A DNA stretch of 64,000 bases from Phialophora verrucosa (Eukaryota > Ascomycota > Eurotiomycetes > Chaetothyriales > Herpotrichiellaceae), in contig MSED01000003.1 in assembly GCA_002099365.1 (NCBI GenBank), forward strand, positions 434,001 to 498,000, given 5' to 3'. A model generated the notes under the pieces. The model had not been told where the DNA came from. It searched no databases and was given only the letters and a program-made list of their open reading frames with translations. Position 1 is the stretch's first letter. Each line of letters begins with the position of its first letter. A program made the position numbers and the translations under genes. Of the stretch, positions 1 through 9,421 are shown piece by piece.

Positions 1-116
1 CGTTGGGCTGGAAGAGCAGTAAGGGAGAGTGCAAGGGCGTGAATGGTAGGATTGTCGAGTTGGATGAGAAGGCCGTGGATGCGGATGTGGTCAAAGCGAG
101 TCAGCGAGAACTGTGA
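1..116 (+). CDS. 3' end of an unidentified gene (partial)
   Basis: A plus-strand frame is open from the window edge (codons begin at base 3) and ends at TGA 114-116. It gives about 37 residues, starting LGWKSSKGECKG and ending SQREL. The length is short and I recognise no domain. It may be the last exon of a gene lying to the left, or chance. The codons look GC-balanced like the neighbouring genes. Confidence 0.35.
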   Translation, partial: LGWKSSKGECKGVNGRIVELDEKAVDADVVKASQREL

Positions 117-523
117 TGCTTCGGCCATCTGTCTAAACCACGCGATATGCTGTCAGATTGCACAACCATATGATATGAAATGTGATCTGAAATAAGGCTC
201 AACGTCAGGATGGAGGGTGTCTCGGGAAAAGAAGCTAAAGGTAGGCGAATGCGTGTGTCCACAATACACGTACTCTGCAAAATTGCCTTGCGTCTACAAA
301 TCTGGCGGGCCAGATGAAGGCAGACATGCAGCCCGCCGCACCGTCTCCCAACGGCCACTCGAATATCCCCTCAAGGTGGGAGGTCTCGTTCACGAGCATC
401 GTGAAGGATATAGATAAGACAAGGTGGCGCAAGCTCGCATTTCCATGATTGAAGATTAGGACATATTGTGAACTCTCTTCTCGAAGCCCGAGTGCTCAGA
501 TGCTACGTTTGGCACTGTCTTTT
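117..523. other. Intergenic, convergent 3' flanks
   Basis: No supportable gene. It lies between the left-edge partial gene and the stop of the minus-strand gene at 524. Short frames on both strands here overlap each other and show no domain. Confidence 0.5.
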
Positions 524-1714
524 TCACGACTCGGCCTTCTTTTTCAGCCTTTGCTCCTCCCTACCTTTCTTGCTCTCCTGATGCCTCAGCCTCTTCAGCT
601 TCCTCCTTTCGTCTCTGCTTAGCGCTTGGGAGACCGCCTCTTTATCCTCGGCACGCTTGCTAACTTGGCTGCTCTTCTCAGGCATACTGTCCGCCATGTC
701 GGTACCGACGTCTCCGTCCTGGTCCTCTTCATGTCCCCGGCCCTGTGATTTCACTTTCTTGTCCGTCTTGTTCGTCTTTTTATTCTTGCTGCTTTGGTCC
801 GCATTTCGCATTTGATCAACAGGCTCCATCTCGTCGATATGGCTCGCACTTTTCCCCGGCCTCGCCTTCTTCCCTTTCTTCCCAGTCTTGACCCTCGGGT
901 CTATGAGCTCGCCGGTTCCCTCGACCCGGATACTCACTAGTCGGCTCTCCTCTTCCGGCCCACTCGGCTGTTTCAAACCCGCCCCGGGATGTCTTGCCTC
1001 GTCAACCTCGTTTCGTGCATCGAACTCCTGGAAATCTAAGTCGTCTTCCCCTCCCGCATCATTTTGTCCGGCCTCATAGAGGCCCTCGGTTTGGCCGTCT
1101 CCCCCCGCGGCCTCATTGTGATTCACTTCGTGTCGCCCTAATGCGTAGACCGCAGGGTCTTGCCACTCGTTGTCGTCTTCAGCCGCGAGAGTAGCTTTCA
1201 GAACGGCCCCGCCGGTGGGATCACCTGCGCGTTCGTTGTCGGGCATGGCAATTATGTCCTGACTATGGGTTTGGTTTTGGTTTCGGCTTCGGCTTTGTTT
1301 CTGTTTCTTGGATGTGGGCGTCCGGGACACGTCGTCGGGAACGCCATCCTGGTCGAGGGCCAGACTTCGCTTTATACCCCTTCTGTCCTGCTCCGTCTGG
1401 GAGGCGTCTAGTTCTGCGGACTCATCCGCCGTGGCATTCTCGTCCAGCACCTTCAGTCCACCGCCTACTCGCTCGCCTTCGATGCCCTTGAGGATTCTCT
1501 TGAGATGGCTTAACGTCAGATTCGGCGCGCTTGAACTGGACAGCGCCTGGGGGCCGCGCTCTGTCAGTGTCGAGTCCGGCCTGTATGCGGCGTCGTTTTC
1601 CGCGCGCTCAAGGAAGCTGGCGAGCAGGGTGTGGGCTTGGAGGTGGGTCAGCCGAGTGGTGGAGTGGTGGATATAGGGCGGCTGGGGGTTCAGCCCGGCG
1701 GCGGAGGACGACAT
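524..1714 (-). CDS. Possible RNA polymerase I subunit A14-like protein with long charged tail
   Basis: Intronless minus-strand frame, 396 aa from the ATG at 1714 to TGA at 524. The open frame continues upstream without a better ATG, and this ATG has an ACAATG context. Residues about 10-80 hold a short helical segment with a TLLASFLERAEND stretch, then NLTLSHLKRILKGIEG. This resembles the arrangement in fungal RPA14, where a small N-terminal helix pair is followed by an S-x-LKRI-x-R-x-x-KG motif. The rest is low-complexity and strongly charged. It ends in a Lys/Arg-rich segment (RRKLKRLRHQESKKGREEQ) that could be a nucleolar signal. Yeast RPA14 is only about 140 aa, so this would be a much longer form. 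The family call is from memory of the motif and is tentative. Confidence 0.5.
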   Translation of the reverse strand: MSSSAAGLNPQPPYIHHSTTRLTHLQAHTLLASFLERAENDAAYRPDSTLTERGPQALSSSSAPNLTLSHLKRILKGIEGERVGGGLKVLDENATADESAELDASQTEQDRRGIKRSLALDQDGVPDDVSRTPTSKKQKQSRSRNQNQTHSQDIIAMPDNERAGDPTGGAVLKATLAAEDDNEWQDPAVYALGRHEVNHNEAAGGDGQTEGLYEAGQNDAGGEDDLDFQEFDARNEVDEARHPGAGLKQPSGPEEESRLVSIRVEGTGELIDPRVKTGKKGKKARPGKSASHIDEMEPVDQMRNADQSSKNKKTNKTDKKVKSQGRGHEEDQDGDVGTDMADSMPEKSSQVSKRAEDKEAVSQALSRDERRKLKRLRHQESKKGREEQRLKKKAES

Positions 1715-2271
1715 TGTCGCGGCTGAAGAGTCAAAGAGAGAGGTAGTACGAGGAAGGAAGCATGGATATGTAGCGAGTACGGCCGGTAGTGTTCGAGGTT
1801 TGTCGGCCAAAAAAAATGATGGGCTGTCGATAAGATAAGATCTGGTCAGCCTCGCAGCCTCGCAGCCTCGCCCGCCTTTTCTCCACATCGAAATGGCTCT
1901 CGCTCGTGTTCGCTTCCGGGGGCCGAGCTCGCCGAGGCTCAACAGCAATTGACATCCAAGCATGAAGCAACTACCCCATCGAGCTCACTAGAAGGGAAGT
2001 CAAGTTCTAGCAGTGAATACTAATCCATTACCTCCCGGGTCACTCACGTCTTAACTCTGGGATGCTGCCCTTCGACCATCAATCTATGTCCAGATACGAG
2101 TGACGGAGTCGACTTCGACATATACCCGGTAACTGACTATCTCCATATCATAGTCACAATATCCACACTCACACCTATATTACTCATATCTTTACATATC
2201 ATATACGCCCCATTTCTCAACCAGTACAGAGCACGAGTACAATTCTCCTCGCCTTCGTCCTTTTAGCCAAC
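1715..2271. other. Divergent promoter region
   Basis: 557 bp between two divergently oriented starts (minus at 1714, plus at 2272). It contains AT-rich TATA-like runs around 2150-2210 (atcatatac and similar). No gene seen. Confidence 0.4.
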
Positions 2272-3096
2272 ATGCCTCTCGCAACAATCCACCTGGTCGC
2301 ACTCTCGCCTTCGACATCGGTCGCGTCCTACCTCCACACGCTGCACTCCTCGGTCCCGCGGTCCCAGATCTTGGTAAGCTCCAAAGTCATCCGCTGGGTC
2401 ATCACGCCCACGACCATCGACGCGCAGCGTCTCTTGAACCCCAAATCCCCGTGGACCCTGCTCCTCATCCTCTTGGGCACGGATCCGCTCCCGGCCTCCT
2501 TGACCACCCCGGTCCTCGACCACTGGACCTCGGTGGCGGGGATCCCCTCGCGGCTGACCGCGGACTTTGCCCGCACGAACGACCAGCTTCTGCATCCAAA
2601 GCCCGAGGCCGTCCCGGCCTTGACGGGCTCGTTGGACCGTCCGCGCGTGGGCACCACATCGCAGACGCTCGAACTGTCGCCGGGCCTCCTCGAGTGGATT
2701 GCTTCGTTCCGGACGACCCGCGCGGGGAGCTCGCCGCTGTCGATGCTCAACCTGCTCGCCTTCAAGGAGGGGATGAAGCCGTCGTATTTGAAGTACGGGG
2801 CCGCGTTTGCCGAGTCGGTCGGCAAGCGCCGTGGCGGGATCGCGAAGCTGGTGGGCAATATTGTCGACGATGCCGCGAAGCCTGCGGATGGGAAATGGGA
2901 TGAATTCGCCCTGGCCAGTTATCCGTCGGTGCTGCACTTTGCGGACATGCTGGCCGGGGAGGACTATCAGGGGGTGAATCAGGGGTATCGCGTGCCGGCC
3001 TTGCGGGATACCCTGATCTTGTGTACGAGTGAGATTGAGGTCGAGGGGATTCTGGAGGCAGAAGGGAAGGGAAAGGGAGAGAAACCGAAGTTGTGA
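2272..3096 (+). CDS. DUF1330-like dimeric alpha/beta-barrel protein
   Basis: Intronless, 274 aa, starting MPLATIHLVALSPST and ending with a Lys-rich tail. Residues about 155-250 contain LNLLAFKEGMKP, then YGAAFAESVGKRRGG, then DEFALASYPS and DTLILCTSEIE. This strand-helix-strand pattern is typical of DUF1330/dimeric alpha-beta barrel (ferredoxin-like) proteins, in which the MLNLLxF strand opens the domain. Fungal members of this family have no settled biochemical role, so I assign none. The N-terminal 140 residues are another mixed alpha/beta segment, possibly a degenerate second copy of the fold. The ATG follows a pyrimidine-rich leader (ccttcgtccttttagccaac). Confidence 0.7.
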   Translation: MPLATIHLVALSPSTSVASYLHTLHSSVPRSQILVSSKVIRWVITPTTIDAQRLLNPKSPWTLLLILLGTDPLPASLTTPVLDHWTSVAGIPSRLTADFARTNDQLLHPKPEAVPALTGSLDRPRVGTTSQTLELSPGLLEWIASFRTTRAGSSPLSMLNLLAFKEGMKPSYLKYGAAFAESVGKRRGGIAKLVGNIVDDAAKPADGKWDEFALASYPSVLHFADMLAGEDYQGVNQGYRVPALRDTLILCTSEIEVEGILEAEGKGKGEKPKL

Positions 3097-3515
3097 TTGA
3101 GTGTCTCATCAAGACATGATAGGGGAAGGGAGAGAGAAAGGGGAAGTAAGGCAGGGCCAGGAGACACTATATATTGCGATGGATTACTCGACTGGAGCAG
3201 AGCACGGAGCTATTGACTATGTAACCCAAAGCTCAGATAGTCCCTACGGAGAAGAGAATCATGGAGGCACTGAAGTAGGTTGATTCGTAGTCAGTTATGC
3301 ATTGAGTTTGACAAGTCAAATTGCTGAAAGCTGAAGATGGCAGATATGAAAATTATCTCACACAGACATACCTGTTGATCTAGCGCCACGAGCAGGAAAA
3401 CTAACATACCTCGTACCGTGTGTCTACATCAAGCAATGGTGCTTAATCCCTCTCCACCGTTAGTCTAACATACTGATGGGTGACAGAGGAGACCGACATG
3501 GCATTTCGAGCGTGA
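3097..3515. other. Intergenic, convergent 3' ends
   Basis: Holds the 3' flanks of the DUF1330-like gene and of the amidoligase-family gene. A 60-codon plus-strand frame at 3101-3283 has no domain and is not called. Confidence 0.5.
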
Positions 3516-5273
3516 TTACTGTGCCGCCGTGAATACGACCGGAGAAGGCATCTCATCGTCAATCTCCATCGGCACGTCGTCAGCATATTCCTCGATCAAA
3601 GTCGGGGTCATTGACGTGTCGAGCCGCGGAAGCAAATCCTCAGGTTCTGGGACGTCATTGTCGATGTCCATGGGGACACTCTCGTCCTCATCCTCTTCCT
3701 CGTCAGCTGCGTCCCATGGGGGATTATCCAACTCACCTTTCTCCCAGCCTTCGCAATCCCTAATGGGTTTATTAGGGCAAAACGGGTCGTCACAGGTCGA
3801 CTGCAGCTTACCTTCCCATTTCTCGTCGAGCTCTGCCCTGACCTTCTTGGCCCTCTCCCACCAGTACTTCCTGTGGCGAACGGGCAGCTCGAGCAGATCG
3901 AACAATTGCTTCAATGAGCGCCGGTCCTGCTGCCAAATCTGAGTATACTTTGCAGCTTGGTAGAGAACTTGCTCTCTCTTTTTGGCATCCTTGTACTTCT
4001 CGGCAATCTTCGATGCAAGCGTCGGAGGAACAAACGCAGTGCCGTCTGGCGTGAGTGATTCGAATCGTTCTGCAGCGCGGACCAGCGCGGTGAGAAAGAT
4101 GACCCATTCGGAGGTGTCTTGGGCCGAGAGCGTACCGTGATGCTGCCGAAACTCGATGGTTTTCTTGGGCTCGCTCTTGGGTTTGCTTACGTCTTCGTCT
4201 TCGCGCGCGTTCGCGTCCTGGTGCTCATCCTCAGTTAGCATTGCAGCTGCGAGGTTCTCAAAGTTGACGAAAAGGAACCTATTCATGTCGTTGAGCCCGA
4301 CTGTCCCGTCCTGTTCTTCGTCCTTCTTGGATGATAATGCTGCTATCAATGACCACTGCTCGTCCTCATCGTCATCCCAGTCTCCGTAGTGGAAAATCCT
4401 CATGAATGTATCTTCAGCAGAGAAGGGCTCGCCAAACTCACAGCAGTGGACCTTGTCTGATTTACGCTTGGCGTGCAAGAATTTACGATTCGACATGGCG
4501 TAGCCGCGACTCTTGCTCCCGGGGTACGAGTGTCTCTCGGGGTGGTGGAGAAGAGTGATGGTGTCCTCGAATACCAGACTGAAAAAGGCGACATGGCGGA
4601 GAAGGCCTGTTGGGAGACCGATCTGACCACCTGGTTCCGGCTGTACGCCAATGTGCACGTGAACAGACGCGTTTTCGGGGTGGGCCATGAAGATATACGG
4701 TACGGAGGGATAGCGGTCCGCTGTCATAAACTTAAGATAGCCGCTGAGCTCCACCAGTCCGTTCGGTCGAGTCTGCTTGACGTCCGGAACGCGAAGGGCT
4801 GGCGAGACGAGTTCAAGGCCGGCCCAGTCCCAGTCATCGTCGATCTCGTCCTCGTAATTCACGTTAATAAGTCCATCAGACCACCGAGCGAGCTCCATAG
4901 GGGTCTTGGGGATCCGAACAGCGTCTTCTAGGACAAGGCTCCAGCGGCTGTACTTTTTAAAGGACTCATGCTGACGCCTGTGCCCGCGATCGATTCGAAG
5001 TGCTCCCCCATGATCGCCAAAGACCACAGCAGCTTGTAAGAGACCTGTTGACATCTCGGGCTCGACCAGGTCGCCCTCGCTGTTCTCCACTGCTTCGAAC
5101 AAGGTGATGTCCAGGTTGGCGCGAGAGCGCCTGTCCGTCCCGAGGTTTTGAGCTTGTAACCACTTATGGTCCGGATGGACTTCGAGGTCTCGTCTCATTC
5201 CGAAAAGGAATTCAATTTCGACTCCGAACGTCAGCGGTAGTAGTTTTTTGGTTTCCGTATTTGAGCCTGCCAT
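3516..5273 (-). CDS. Amidoligase-family protein (putative ATP-grasp-like/COOH-NH2 ligase)
   Basis: 585 aa from the ATG at 5273. A frame beginning eight codons upstream starts with GTG and is not used. Motifs match the putative amidoligase family (Amidoligase_2, related to glutamine synthetase/Gcs2 folds): TFGVEIEFLF near residues 15-24, HVHIGVQ near 205-211 and IEFRQHHGTL near 373-382. These supply the Glu/His metal- and nucleotide-site residues expected in the family. The C-terminal about 120 residues are acidic and probably disordered. Fungal members are common but uncharacterised; a role in forming an amide or isopeptide bond is inferred from the family only. No intron is needed. Neighbours give no pathway clue. 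Confidence 0.8.
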   Translation of the reverse strand: MAGSNTETKKLLPLTFGVEIEFLFGMRRDLEVHPDHKWLQAQNLGTDRRSRANLDITLFEAVENSEGDLVEPEMSTGLLQAAVVFGDHGGALRIDRGHRRQHESFKKYSRWSLVLEDAVRIPKTPMELARWSDGLINVNYEDEIDDDWDWAGLELVSPALRVPDVKQTRPNGLVELSGYLKFMTADRYPSVPYIFMAHPENASVHVHIGVQPEPGGQIGLPTGLLRHVAFFSLVFEDTITLLHHPERHSYPGSKSRGYAMSNRKFLHAKRKSDKVHCCEFGEPFSAEDTFMRIFHYGDWDDDEDEQWSLIAALSSKKDEEQDGTVGLNDMNRFLFVNFENLAAAMLTEDEHQDANAREDEDVSKPKSEPKKTIEFRQHHGTLSAQDTSEWVIFLTALVRAAERFESLTPDGTAFVPPTLASKIAEKYKDAKKREQVLYQAAKYTQIWQQDRRSLKQLFDLLELPVRHRKYWWERAKKVRAELDEKWEGKLQSTCDDPFCPNKPIRDCEGWEKGELDNPPWDAADEEEDEDESVPMDIDNDVPEPEDLLPRLDTSMTPTLIEEYADDVPMEIDDEMPSPVVFTAAQ

Positions 5274-5686
5274 GGTTGTTAGACTGATTTCTTCCACGGG
5301 GCTATAGTTACTCTATTTGTTTGAAACCCGGTGAGAATAGTGATGGTTAGAGGGTATTTTGTTGTTCCTTACTCTGGTTCGGAGCCGCAAGTCCTCGACT
5401 TATGATACTTTGAAGAACAAAGACACCGACCTGTCGAAGCAGGGGAGGAACAATAGTTCCTTGGTCCGAACAATGTCCCATGAAGACGGCCGACACAGCG
5501 AACGACCAATGATAAAATGAAGCACAGTAGTAAAGGGAGAGAGGGCCTTTCAGTGGCAGACCGTAACACAAAGAAACCAGTAACTTGAATCTTTATTCCG
5601 TCGAAACCACTTTTGTTACGAATTTCGTCCAGTTTCATCTTACACAACAAAGACCACCCAGCTCCGAGCGACATCCAGCAACCGCA
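5274..5686. other. Intergenic
   Basis: Region upstream of the amidoligase-family gene and of the small ORF at 5687. Minus-strand frames here (for example 5369-5899) lack any recognisable domain and are judged spurious. Confidence 0.4.
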
Positions 5687-5866
5687 ATGTCGTTTTTCAA
5701 CTTCTGGCTCTGCATCGTGGCCATTTTCGTCCCGCTCGTGACCCTTTGTATCAAAGAAGGAGGCTTGAACATCTCCTTCTTGTGCATGATTGGCGAACCT
5801 GTCTGCCCAGATGTCTTCAACGTGGCGCATCTCGCATATGGGAGTGCTTTTGAGGTCGGTCGCTAA
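5687..5866 (+). CDS. Possible small membrane protein, 59 aa
   Basis: From ATG 5687 (context accgcaATGtcg) the frame gives 59 aa. It has one clear hydrophobic segment, FWLCIVAIFVPLVTLCI, followed by a polar turn and a second weaker hydrophobic stretch. Size and first helix are reminiscent of Pmp3/UPF0057 proteolipids (helix containing a Pro, then a basic/polar loop), but the second half does not match that family well. The frame could also be a decayed copy or chance. Preceded by about 100 bp of leader-like sequence. Confidence 0.3.
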   Translation: MSFFNFWLCIVAIFVPLVTLCIKEGGLNISFLCMIGEPVCPDVFNVAHLAYGSAFEVGR

Positions 5867-6435
5867 GGTGGTGATTCTGACAAGAGACTGTTTTACCACG
5901 CTTTGGGGAGAACGTGAGTAAACTTGACAAGCTCAACCGTTGTTGTTCTATTGGTGGTTTTCGAGAAGGTTGACAAGGGTGCAATGATTTGGACAGATCC
6001 CCGGTTGTGCCTGTAGTCCCGTAAACTATGTTCTGGTCGATTTGACCGAAGAGTTCGGCTTCCTGGATTGTTCTTGACGATGCTGCAGATGGCGAGCCTA
6101 CTTTGACAGCCACCAGCATCACTGTTGTTTTCCGACCGTGAGTGATCCTCAGACTCGCGGGCTGCTCTATAGTTGGTTTGCCATGGTACCACTGTGCGGC
6201 ACGAGTGCAAACCATGGCAACACAGACTGTGGTAAGCTGGCAATCCGGGTATGATCTTTGGACTCAATTCATTCCGTGACGGATCGTGTCTGGCACAGGT
6301 TCGTCGGCCAATCGAGGCCTCGCAGCCATTTCTGACTAAGTAAATTCAACGTTCGCGCCATTTTTGACTGGAATGTGGAAACTGCCCTTCACAGGAGCCG
6401 TCTCGTCCCCGCCAGCGAAACTCGGGATGTCCTGC
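5867..6435. other. Intergenic
   Basis: No supportable gene. Overlapping short minus-strand frames (5817-6215, 5893-6267) have no domain and different frames cover the same bases. Confidence 0.4.
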
Positions 6436-7026
6436 TCAGACATTTGCCACAACACCCTTAGCGACCAGCTGATCCAAAACACCCGGCTTCAACCTCATCT
6501 GTTTCTCCACCTCATGCGAAGCTCTGCCCCCGTCATCTCTCAAAGTGAGAGCCTGTCTCATCTCTTGCGCACTCATCAGCGTCCTGCCAGCGAAGCTAGG
6601 TCGCCCTTGATTCTCCAACTCCGACTCCCATTGCCGTGCGATCCTCTGTCGCGCTTGGACAAGCAATATGGCAGGATTGTTTGGCTGTGACGGGAAAATA
6701 TTCTGGCCCGAGTGCATGGGCTGGCTTGAGGTCGGGAAATAGTCGTCGTGGGGTTTTCTTTCGGTGATTGGTCTTGCGGCACCGACTTGGCGTAGCGCTG
6801 AACCGAATTGCGGATCTCGCGCGTCGAGCTCGACGTGCTCTGCCTTCTGACCTGACGGGGGGGCGGCGGCGAGGTTGGGTCTGACTGACGCTGCGGGAGT
6901 GGGCTTGACGGGTGCGTCTTCTGGAGAAGGCGCGCTCCCGGAGTTGAGCACGGTCGGCGTGGAAGGATATTTCCGGCGAGCTGCAGAGCCAGTAGCTCGG
7001 GCGACTTTGGAGGATGAGGCGCCCAT
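6436..7026 (-). CDS. Conserved-looking fungal protein with N-myristoylation motif
   Basis: 196 aa from ATG 7026. The 53 codons upstream in the open frame are promoter-like and start in the divergent gene's leader. The N terminus MGASSSKVARA fits the N-myristoylation consensus (Gly2, Ser6, basic residue at 7), suggesting membrane attachment. Then comes a Pro/Ala-rich linker, a short DARDPQFGSALRQVG segment, and a C-terminal helical region with MSAQEMRQALTLRDDGG and LKPGVLDQLVAKGVV. I do not recognise a named family with confidence. It is divergently transcribed from the epimerase gene, sharing about 408 bp of upstream sequence. Confidence 0.65.
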   Translation of the reverse strand: MGASSSKVARATGSAARRKYPSTPTVLNSGSAPSPEDAPVKPTPAASVRPNLAAAPPSGQKAEHVELDARDPQFGSALRQVGAARPITERKPHDDYFPTSSQPMHSGQNIFPSQPNNPAILLVQARQRIARQWESELENQGRPSFAGRTLMSAQEMRQALTLRDDGGRASHEVEKQMRLKPGVLDQLVAKGVVANV

Positions 7027-7434
7027 TTTCAGAACAAAGGCTGTGTGCACCGAGAAAGTGAGCAAGCAGATGGACTGCTCGGGCTGTTTCAAAGAGACAA
7101 TCAACCATGACGTCCACATCCGGGGCGTCTCCACTTTCGCAAGGCTGAACGTCAACTGGCCAATAGGCGCCGTGCCCTCAAACATGCTCTTTGTCTCTGG
7201 ATTGCGCTCAGTGTTTCAATGGTGAGTGTCTTCTTTCCTCAACAACCACCCCTGATACTCTCTTCTACTGCTAGAGGCCCCTCTCAGCTAGAATTCTGGA
7301 CATAGTAGTTTCTTCGTCAACCTGAGCGGTTCCGTCACACTGCCGTCCTTCCTTCTCTGAACCTTTTCAGCGACTGCCCCTCCACTGCCCTCCCCCACCG
7401 CTCCTTTCCTGATCCTTCCTCTCCCTCGCTCGAC
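7027..7434. other. Shared divergent promoter
   Basis: 408 bp between the ATG of the myristoylation-motif gene (minus) and that of the epimerase gene (plus). The last 100 bp before the plus start are strongly pyrimidine-rich (ctcccccaccgctcctttcc), a common feature of filamentous-fungal core promoters. Confidence 0.45.
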
Positions 7435-8461
7435 ATGGATCGCAAGCACAAACCGGCAGCTATTCCTGTCTCTCCATCGATGGCCCAGCCCATTGTCGAC
7501 CTCTCTGACAATGTCCTCACCGCCCGTCTCCCCTCTGGCGACTCTGTAACCGTCTACCTCTACGGTGCCACGGTCACCAGCTGGAAAACCGGCAACGGTG
7601 CAGAACAACTCTTCCTCTCCAGCGCCGCTGCCCTAGACGGTTCAAAACCCATCCGAGGGGGCATTCCGCTCGTGTTCCCGGTGTTTGGGCCGCCTCCTAA
7701 AACCCACGCGACGGGCCAGTTGCCGCAGCACGGGTTTGCGAGAAACACTTACTGGGAGTTCTTGGGGAAGAGCAGTAGCGAGAGTTTGGGGAAGAAGTCC
7801 GACGATAGTGTCAAGTTGGACTTTGGACTGAGTCCGGCCAACCTGGATGAGGCGACACGCAAGAAGTGGCCCTATGAGTTTGGGCTCGTGTACAGTGTGA
7901 CGCTGGGGAAGGGCAAGTTGGAGTGTCTGTTGCATGTGCAGAACAAGGGCGATCAGTCGTTTGAGTTCCAGTCTCTGTTCCACACTTACCTGGCAGTCAA
8001 GGTAAGGTCACGCACGGCGTTGGGATTTCTCAAAGCAGAACAATGATACTGACGATGTCCAGGACATCCACAAAACCGCAGTCCACGGCCTCAAGTCTTC
8101 CCCGTACGTGGATAAAGTCCGGTCCGCCCAGACCTTCACGGAAGAGTCCTCCTCGCTTTCCTTCTCCGGTGAGACCGACCGAGTGTACACCCCTCCGAAG
8201 GACACCAAGGCGGAGAACCCGCTCGTCCCACTGGTGGTCACAGAGGACGGCAAGGAAAGCTTCGTGGTCACTCGCGACGCATTACCCGATGTGACGGTGT
8301 GGAACGGGTGGGAAGACAAGATCAAAGGGATGGGTGATTTTGAACCGAAGGATGGCTGGAAGAGATACCTGTGCATTGAGCCAGGCAGTGTCAGTTCATG
8401 GACGAAGCTGGACGGGGGCGATGCGTGGGAAGGTGGCGCTACTTTCGAGAGCAAGTTGTGA
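7435..8461 (+). CDS. Glucose-6-phosphate 1-epimerase (hexose-6-phosphate mutarotase)
   Basis: Two exons, 7435-8001 and 8063-8461; the intron 8002-8062 has donor GTAAGG and acceptor CAG. Product 321 aa. It interconverts alpha and beta anomers of glucose 6-phosphate in the cytosol (aldose-1-epimerase-like galactose-mutarotase fold, YMR099C family). Visible motifs: YGATVTSW near 42-49, PIRGGIPLVFPVFG near 71-84, GFARNTYWEF (His just before it) and the FHTYLAVKDI strand at the exon junction. These correspond to the substrate Arg/His site region. The C terminus has VTVWNGWEDK and YLCIEPG, as in fungal homologues. An in-frame ATG at residue 16 is an alternative start. Length is as expected. Confidence 0.93.
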
Positions 8462-8945
8462 GCAGCAGCGGCATCAAATAGCGGGAAATGAAGCCGGAGC
8501 CTGCGTGTGTCTGCTTGAAACCTTCCATTATCAGTCCCCCGGAGATTTCAAGGCATATGAGGACAACAGCCCGGCTCCATCCTACATACAGTATCAGACC
8601 AAATACCCAAAGGAGCCCAACGTCTGATCAACGAAGTTATGCAAAGAGGAACTGGCAATTGCAAAGCATCAACGACGCAGATAGTCAAAATCGACAGCAC
8701 GAGCAGCAGAATAGATTTGGACGAATAGATTTGAACGTTCCAACAACGAGATCGGCAGCAGTGCAGGAGAGGAGCAGAGAAGGGGAGTAAATTCTGAGCA
8801 GAGTTGAGAGTTGAGGGTCCTTTGCTTGCGTAAAGCAGTATACTGTTTTGTATGTCCTCCATTCCATGGACGTGCCCAACCGATCCAGTTAGCCGTGGTA
8901 CTGTAAGCGAGCAGTATCCAGTATCTCCGTATGTGCAACGGAAGC

Positions 8946-8965
8946 CAGTCCAGTCCAGTCCAGTC
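8946..8965. repeat. (CAGTC)4 microsatellite
   Basis: Four perfect tandem copies of CAGTC in the intergenic region 3' of the epimerase gene. Confidence 0.9.
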
Positions 8966-9062
8966 AAGCCCATACTTGTGCTGGTGCTGCTCTCCTGCCC
9001 ATGCTTGTGCTCGTGGCATACAGTTTCCGTCTCTCCTGTGTGTAGCTTGGACGCCTGCGGGC

Positions 9063-9090
<28 letters not shown>
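9063..9090. repeat. (CT)14 microsatellite
   Basis: An uninterrupted run of 14 CT dinucleotides in intergenic DNA. Confidence 0.95.
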
Positions 9091-9093
<3 letters not shown>

Positions 9094-9324
9094 GTGACAT
9101 CCAAGTATGTACTCGTTCATACACTGGTAGGACTGATTCCGGGGTGGCAATCTCAGCTCCCCTCCCAATGCCATGCCATTCTCACCCCCATTCTGCTGAG
9201 AGGGCTGGGCCCGAAGACGACGGGTACGATACAGCATATATAGCGCGGTGCTGATCTGAGCTTGTGCTTCAAGGCGGCATGGTTGATAGGGCTGAGCAGC
9301 GAACTGGGTGGTCTGAATCGACAG

Positions 9325-9361
9325 ATTCGTTCATTCGTTCGTTCGTTCGTTCGTCATTCGT
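9325..9361. repeat. TTCG tetranucleotide array
   Basis: Five consecutive TTCG units, flanked by interrupted ATTCG units on both sides. Confidence 0.9.
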
Positions 9362-9421
9362 CCATTGCGCTTCGAGCCGAGATGAGTTGGCCTGAGTAAC
9401 GTAGAGACCACGACCACAAGT

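Larger units (their letters stand above)
8462..9421. other. Intergenic with several simple repeats
   Basis: No gene supported. Holds a (CAGTC)4 run, a (CT)14 run and a TTCG tetranucleotide array, listed separately. The minus-strand frame at 8548-9237 is largely a translation of these repeats and is rejected. Confidence 0.5.

Noticed and set aside
5274..5297. Longer starts of several genes (amidoligase, MFS, MAK11, AT-hook, URA6 leader)
   Set aside because: These begin with GTG or TTG, not ATG, and are not expected as starts in a fungal nuclear gene.
8548..9237. 229-codon minus-strand frame
   Set aside because: Largely a translation of the CT microsatellite and neighbouring simple repeats.
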